DNA from: Flavobacteriaceae bacterium | Lineage (GTDB): Bacteria > Bacteroidota > Bacteroidia > Flavobacteriales > Flavobacteriaceae | Length of the DNA: 60,499 nucleotides | Direction: 5' to 3' | Assembly: GCA_028284745.1 (NCBI GenBank) | Contig: JANQRC010000037.1 | Location: forward strand, 1-60,499 | Shown: piece by piece, positions 55,972 to 60,499 of the stretch | How positions within the stretch are numbered: the first letter of the stretch is position 1 | How the letters are laid out: each line of letters opens with the position of its first letter | The notes under the pieces: model-generated | The model's database searches: none | The model's input: the letters and a program-made list of their open reading frames with translations, nothing else | What the model was told of the DNA's origin: nothing | Program-made: the position numbers and the translations under genes

Positions 55972-57159
55972 ATGAATATACTTGTCCTTAACTCTGGAAG
56001 TTCCTCAGTGAAGTATCAATTAATAAGTATGCCACACGAAGAAGTAATGTGCAGTGGCATGATAGAACGTATAGGGCTAGATGACCCTGTGATCACATAC
56101 AAGACCTCAGAAAAGAAGATTGAACGAAAAATTCAGGTCAAAGACCACGGTTCTGCATTGGCTTACATTTCAAAGCTTCTAATGGATGATCAAGATGGGG
56201 TCATCAAGCACAAAGACGATATCAATGCTGTTGGGCACAGAGTCGTACATGGTGGCGTACTCTTCACTGATACCGTGATTGTTGATGAAAAAGTAAAAAG
56301 GGCGATTGACTCGTTGGCTGCCTTAGCGCCTTTGCACAATCCGCCAAACTTAGAAGGTATTCGTGTTGCTGAGCACACATTCCCAAATGCGAGACAAGTA
56401 GCGGTGTTTGATACAGCCTTTCACCAAAGCATACCAAAAAAGGCCAGTACCTATGCCATACCCAGGTCATTGTCTGAAGAGTACAACATCAAGCTCTATG
56501 GTTTTCATGGCACAAGTCATAAATATGTTTCAGAAAAGGCTAACCAACACCTACAGCACAAGAATACGAAGCTTATTACCCTACACCTTGGAAATGGTTG
56601 TAGCGCCAGTGCAATCCTAAACGGAAAGTGCATAGACCATTCGTTGGGCTTTGGCCCTGTGAATGGCCTGGTGATGGGCACCCGTTCAGGAGACATCGAT
56701 CAGTCTGTGATCTTCTATTTGATGAAACAGCTAGACCTCTCTTCAGAAGAGGTGAACGCTATACTACAAAAGCAAAGTGGCATGCTTGGACTTACAGGCT
56801 TTAGTGACCTAAGGGATATAGAAGGTGCTGCCAAAGCTGGCGACCAGCAGTGTCAACTAGCATTAGCGATAAGTGCATACAGAATAAAGAAGTACATAGG
56901 AAGCTACGTAGCAGCTATGGACGGTATTGATGCTATTATATTCACTGCTGGCATCGGAGAACATTCGGCCACCATGCGAAAGCTAGTATGTCAGGATATG
57001 AATTTCTTCGGAATTGAATTGGATGAAGAAAAGAACTTGGGAAAAATAACCCACTGTACAGAAATTCAAAAAGACACATCAAAAGTGACGCTATTGGTGA
57101 TCCCTACAAACGAGGAATTAGAGATCGCCAAACAGTGCTATCAGCTAGTCGAAAAATAG
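55972..57159 (+). CDS. ackA: Acetate kinase
   Basis: 395 residues, usual length. Makes ATP and acetate from acetyl phosphate, or the reverse. ASKHA fold: LVLNSGSSSVKYQL (N-terminus), GHRVVHGG (91-98 region), FDTAFHQS, YGFHGTSHKYVSE, LHLGNGCSASAI, MGTRSGDID and FTAGIGEHSATMRK. It follows pta by 14 bases in the same operon. A 154-base gap with no gene follows before the TonB receptor. Confidence 0.97.
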   Translation: MNILVLNSGSSSVKYQLISMPHEEVMCSGMIERIGLDDPVITYKTSEKKIERKIQVKDHGSALAYISKLLMDDQDGVIKHKDDINAVGHRVVHGGVLFTDTVIVDEKVKRAIDSLAALAPLHNPPNLEGIRVAEHTFPNARQVAVFDTAFHQSIPKKASTYAIPRSLSEEYNIKLYGFHGTSHKYVSEKANQHLQHKNTKLITLHLGNGCSASAILNGKCIDHSLGFGPVNGLVMGTRSGDIDQSVIFYLMKQLDLSSEEVNAILQKQSGMLGLTGFSDLRDIEGAAKAGDQQCQLALAISAYRIKKYIGSYVAAMDGIDAIIFTAGIGEHSATMRKLVCQDMNFFGIELDEEKNLGKITHCTEIQKDTSKVTLLVIPTNEELEIAKQCYQLVEK

Positions 57160-57313
57160 TAGGATATGGGCTAATACCATGCATGACAGTTAGTTTTAAA
57201 GAATTGTTAACATGGTCCCCCATACCTTAAGATCGTCTATTTTATCTTTAAAAAATTGTTAATGTAAGGCAACTCACCTTCCTATTGTCTATTTTTAAAA
57301 AAAATCACTTTTC

Positions 57314-59680
57314 ATGACGCAACGGTTTTTTGCCATTTTGCTCCTATGCTCTTCACTACTCTCTGCACAACAACGATTCACACTAAGTGGTAACGTCACT
57401 GACGCTACAAGCAACGAATCCCTTATCGGTGTGACCATTCTTGTGAATGAGCTCAATACAGGCACCGTCTCAAACGAATATGGTTTCTATTCCATCACGA
57501 TTCCTGAGGGCGAGTATACCGTTACCATCAGCTATTTGGGCTATGGCGACCAACAACGTTCAATTGTACTTGATAAAGCCATCAGAATGGACTATCAACT
57601 GGTTCCCGAAACAGAGGAATTAGACGAAGTCGTGGTTACGGAGGATGTCGAAAAGATCAATATACGAAAGCCAGAGATGAGCATCAATCGCTTGTCTATT
57701 CAGACCATAAAACAAATACCAGTGGTCCTGGGCGAGGTAGATGTCATCAAGTCCATATTACTCTTGCCTGGTGTCACCAATGCAGGCGAAGGGGCATCTG
57801 GCTTTAATGTGCGTGGAGGAGCTGCAGACCAAAACCTCATCTTGCTGGATGAGGCGATCATCTTCAATTCTTCACATTTGTTTGGCTTGTTCTCGGTCTT
57901 CAACCCAGATGCCATTAAAGACCTAAAGCTTTATAAAGGTGGGATTCCTGCCCGATATGGAGGACGTGTCTCGTCGGTATTAGACATCTATCAAAAGGAA
58001 GGGAATAGCAAGCAATTTCAACTCAATGGAGGTATCGGTGCCGTGTCTAGTAGACTTCTCGCCGAAGGTCCTATTGTGAAGGATAGAGGTTCGTTCTTGG
58101 TAGGCGGCAGAGCTTCGTATGCCCATTTGTTCCTACGACTAACGGACAACGACAATACAGCCTATTTCTATGACCTGAACACGAAGTTGAGCTACAAGCT
58201 AAATGACAGCAACAGTCTATTTCTTTCGGGGTATTTCGGGAGAGATGTCTTTAGCATCAGCGACAGCTTTGAGAACCTCTATGGCAACTCGTTGGTAAAT
58301 CTCAGATGGAACCATCTGTTCTCTGACCGATTGTTCTCGAACCTCTCTCTGATCTACAGTGACTACTTTTATGGTTTAGAGTTAGATTTTGTGGGCTTTG
58401 AATGGAATTCGGGCATCACCAACTTCAACCTAAAATATGATTTCAAGCACTATCTGACCGATGATTTTCAGTTAAACTATGGGTTGAACAACATCTACTA
58501 TAAGTTCAACCCAGGTGAGATCACCCCCAATGATGAGTCCTCGGGCATCAACCCAGACAAGCTGATCGACAAATTTGCCAATGAGTCTGCAGTATACATC
58601 GATGCAGAGCATAAGCTAAATTCCAAACTAGCGTTGCAATATGGCATACGGCTCAGTCATTTTATACGCCTAGGGCAAGACCAGCTGAACACCTATGAGA
58701 ATGACCAACCCGTATTGTTCGATCCTGAATTGCAGATCTATCAAAAGGCAGATCCCCTCGCAACAGAAAGTTTTTCACGGTCTGATGTCTTGGAAAGCTT
58801 CACCAACCTAGAGCCACGTTTTTCATTGGCGTATAGTTTCAATGACAATACAGCCATCAAAGCTAGCTATAATCGGCTGAGCCAGTACTTGCACCTGATC
58901 TCTAACACCAACTCTCCTACTCCTCTAGATGTCTGGGCGCCAAGTGGCCGTTACATTAAGCCGCAGATCTTGGACCAGTATGCGGTTGGGTACTTCAAGA
59001 ACTTCAAGGATAATGTGTTCTCATTTGAAACTGAGGCTTTTTACAAGCAGATCGACAATCGCATCGATTACATAGATGGTGCAGACCTGATCGCCAATGA
59101 TGCCATAGAGCAGGTCATCCTGAATGGTGAGGCAAGAGCATACGGTTTAGAGTTCCTATTGAAGAAGAACCTTGGTGACTTTCAAGGATGGCTGGCCTAC
59201 ACGCTATCCAAATCTGAACAGCGTACCTTGCCCAGAACACCAGAAGAAACAGGTATCAATAATGGGAACTGGTACAATACACCATACGACAAGACGCATG
59301 ACATCTCGTTCAACGGAACTTATAAGATCAATGACCAATGGCGTTTCAACACGAATTTCATCTACCAGACCGGGCAACCAGTTACCTATCCCATAGCCCA
59401 GTTTGAGTTTCAAGGCCTTGTTGTGCCCCAATTTGGGCTCAGAAACGTGAATCGCCTACCCGACTACCATCGCTTGGATATCTCGGCCAATTTCATTCCA
59501 AAGCGAAAAAATGGCAAGCAGTGGAAAGGTGAGTGGGTGTTTGGTATCTATAACCTGTACAACCGCAGGAATGCCGCTTCGGTCACCTTTAGTGAAAACT
59601 CAGAGACCGGAGTCAATGAAGCCACGAGATTGTCCATCTTTGGGGTTGTTCCATCGGTGACCTATAATTTCAAATTCTAG
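57314..59680 (+). CDS. TonB-dependent receptor with carboxypeptidase-like N-terminal domain
   Basis: 788 residues. Signal peptide 1-19 (ending LLSAQ). Residues about 22-105 form a CarboxypepD-regulatory-like domain (GNVTDATSNESLIGVTILV). The plug follows (LDEVVVTEDVEK, then PGVTNAGEGASGFNVRGGAADQNLILLDEAIIFN), and the rest is a 22-strand beta barrel ending in a typical aromatic SVTYNFKF. It is not a SusC, since no SusD gene follows. A DUF4249 lipoprotein gene starts 3 bases after its stop, a conserved pair in Bacteroidota thought to import or bind a common ligand. The ligand is not known. Confidence 0.94.
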   Translation: MTQRFFAILLLCSSLLSAQQRFTLSGNVTDATSNESLIGVTILVNELNTGTVSNEYGFYSITIPEGEYTVTISYLGYGDQQRSIVLDKAIRMDYQLVPETEELDEVVVTEDVEKINIRKPEMSINRLSIQTIKQIPVVLGEVDVIKSILLLPGVTNAGEGASGFNVRGGAADQNLILLDEAIIFNSSHLFGLFSVFNPDAIKDLKLYKGGIPARYGGRVSSVLDIYQKEGNSKQFQLNGGIGAVSSRLLAEGPIVKDRGSFLVGGRASYAHLFLRLTDNDNTAYFYDLNTKLSYKLNDSNSLFLSGYFGRDVFSISDSFENLYGNSLVNLRWNHLFSDRLFSNLSLIYSDYFYGLELDFVGFEWNSGITNFNLKYDFKHYLTDDFQLNYGLNNIYYKFNPGEITPNDESSGINPDKLIDKFANESAVYIDAEHKLNSKLALQYGIRLSHFIRLGQDQLNTYENDQPVLFDPELQIYQKADPLATESFSRSDVLESFTNLEPRFSLAYSFNDNTAIKASYNRLSQYLHLISNTNSPTPLDVWAPSGRYIKPQILDQYAVGYFKNFKDNVFSFETEAFYKQIDNRIDYIDGADLIANDAIEQVILNGEARAYGLEFLLKKNLGDFQGWLAYTLSKSEQRTLPRTPEETGINNGNWYNTPYDKTHDISFNGTYKINDQWRFNTNFIYQTGQPVTYPIAQFEFQGLVVPQFGLRNVNRLPDYHRLDISANFIPKRKNGKQWKGEWVFGIYNLYNRRNAASVTFSENSETGVNEATRLSIFGVVPSVTYNFKF

Positions 59681-59683
59681 ACC

Positions 59684-60499
59684 ATGAAAACACCTGTTCT
59701 TCTTTTACTATTAGCTTGCTTTGTCCTCTTCTCATGCGAGGATGTCATTGATGTAGACGTGCCCACAACGGAACCCCAACTCGTGGTGGACGCCTACATA
59801 CGAACGGCACTTAGTGAGAATGGCACGGCATTTATAGAGGAAAACGAAATCAACCTCACACTCTCTGCACCCTTTTTTGATGATGAAGTACCACTAGTAA
59901 CGGATGCAACAGTCAGTATTACCACTGGCTCAGGAACTACTTTTGTCTATGATGATGTAAATAATGACGGAAGTTACTTGCCTATCACTCACTTTGGAAT
60001 CATTGAATCTGATGAAACATATACCCTTACCATCGAGTATGAAGGAGAAACCTATACTGCAACCGCACAGTTGATACCCTCAGTCCCCATCGACAATATT
60101 GAACAAGGTGATGATACGTTGTTCGACGGTGATGAGATCGAGATCATACTCAGCTTTACTGATGATGGGACAAGAGATGACTACTACCTCTTTGACTTTG
60201 ACTTTGGCGAATTCCTTACCAGTGAAGATCGTTTTTACCAGGGCAATGCATTCTTCTTCTCTTACTTCTATGAAGATATGCCAATAGGGCAAGAAGTCAC
60301 CATAAGCATTCTTGGCATTGACGAGCAGTTCTACAATTACATGAACCTCCTTCTAGACCAATCTGACGATACTGACGGACCGTTTGCTACTCCACCAGCC
60401 ACGGCGCGAGGAAACATCATTAACACTACAGATCAGGAAAACTTTGCGCTAGGATACTTCGCGATCTCGGAGAGTGATTCACAACAATTCACTGTCCAA
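59684..60499 (+). CDS. DUF4249 lipoprotein (partial, truncated by window end)
   Basis: 272 codons are visible with no stop before the window edge. The ATG at 59684 starts a lipoprotein signal, KTPVLLLLLACFVLFSC with Cys about 18, then EDVIDVDVPTTEPQLVVDAYI, the hallmark opening of DUF4249. Beta-rich repeats with NDDG and a GTRDDYYLFDFDFGEF stretch follow. Known: DUF4249 proteins are usually encoded with TonB-dependent receptors, as here. Likely a surface lipoprotein that works with the receptor before it. The C-terminal part lies outside the window. Confidence 0.9.
   Translation, partial: MKTPVLLLLLACFVLFSCEDVIDVDVPTTEPQLVVDAYIRTALSENGTAFIEENEINLTLSAPFFDDEVPLVTDATVSITTGSGTTFVYDDVNNDGSYLPITHFGIIESDETYTLTIEYEGETYTATAQLIPSVPIDNIEQGDDTLFDGDEIEIILSFTDDGTRDDYYLFDFDFGEFLTSEDRFYQGNAFFFSYFYEDMPIGQEVTISILGIDEQFYNYMNLLLDQSDDTDGPFATPPATARGNIINTTDQENFALGYFAISESDSQQFTVQ

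Overview
The window is a chromosomal segment from a member of the Bacteroidota, almost certainly family Flavobacteriaceae. Three things point there. The gene content is flavobacterial: PorD and a monomeric NADP isocitrate dehydrogenase, an RprX/RprY-like two-component pair, DUF4249 paired with a TonB-dependent receptor, and the recN-porD-coaBC-rpoZ-bamD-dapA order. Promoters carry the Bacteroidota -7 element TAnnTTTG, in the best cases with TTTG 19 bases upstream. Recognisable Shine-Dalgarno sequences are rare. I cannot fix the genus. There is no IS element, prophage, CRISPR array, rRNA or tRNA that I can see.

Region by region. 0-6.5 kb is the most accessory part: a DUF3667 membrane protein, a secreted protein with short repeats and an Asp-rich tail, a large DUF4157 (eCIS-core) protein ending in a predicted nucleic-acid deaminase, and a TetR regulator followed by a thioesterase, both preceded by the same half-palindromic operator. 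6.5-16.5 kb is housekeeping: smpB, pcm, a Gfo/Idh oxidoreductase, a 3-hydroxyacyl-CoA dehydrogenase operon with DUF1015 and YggS, a DnaQ/GIY-YIG nuclease, a K+ channel and miaA. 16.5-27.8 kb is almost all minus strand: two-component system, coaE-ybbR, fabI, recN, then porD-coaBC-rpoZ-bamD and dapA-DUF6913. 27.9-30.3 kb holds a 5'-nucleotidase split over two genes and a membrane protein. 30.3-34.3 kb is a minus operon GNAT, PrmC-LOG fusion, ligA. 34.3-41.2 kb is a tightly coupled plus operon (LEA-like lipoprotein, ribD, HAD, DMT transporter, YigZ), then a thioesterase, dnaA, a low-Mr phosphatase and an RsmI-like methylase. 41.4-45.5 kb is a minus block for cell wall and lysine/DAP: lysozyme-like protein, DUF2279, mltG, GNAT, dapF. 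45.5-50.8 kb has a Deg protease, a long GAPDH, a coiled-coil membrane protein, trmD and rplS. 51.5-57.2 kb carries icd, pta and ackA (central carbon and acetate metabolism), and the window ends in a TonB receptor plus a truncated DUF4249 lipoprotein.

Two items stand out. First, the 751-base stretch between rplS and icd has no credible ORF but has a textbook flavobacterial promoter, about ten strong hairpins (some with GNRA tetraloops), and its own terminator: a free-standing structured RNA of roughly 490 nt that I cannot assign to RNase P, tmRNA or 6S RNA. Second, the DUF4157 protein carries a C-terminal HxE...PCxxC deaminase-like domain behind a transmembrane segment and a proline-rich linker, an effector architecture with no visible immunity gene and no injection-system genes nearby. 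Smaller points are a PrmC-LOG gene fusion, a heptanucleotide repeat inside ribD, the shared TetR operators, and promoters placed so close to start codons that leaderless mRNAs are likely.
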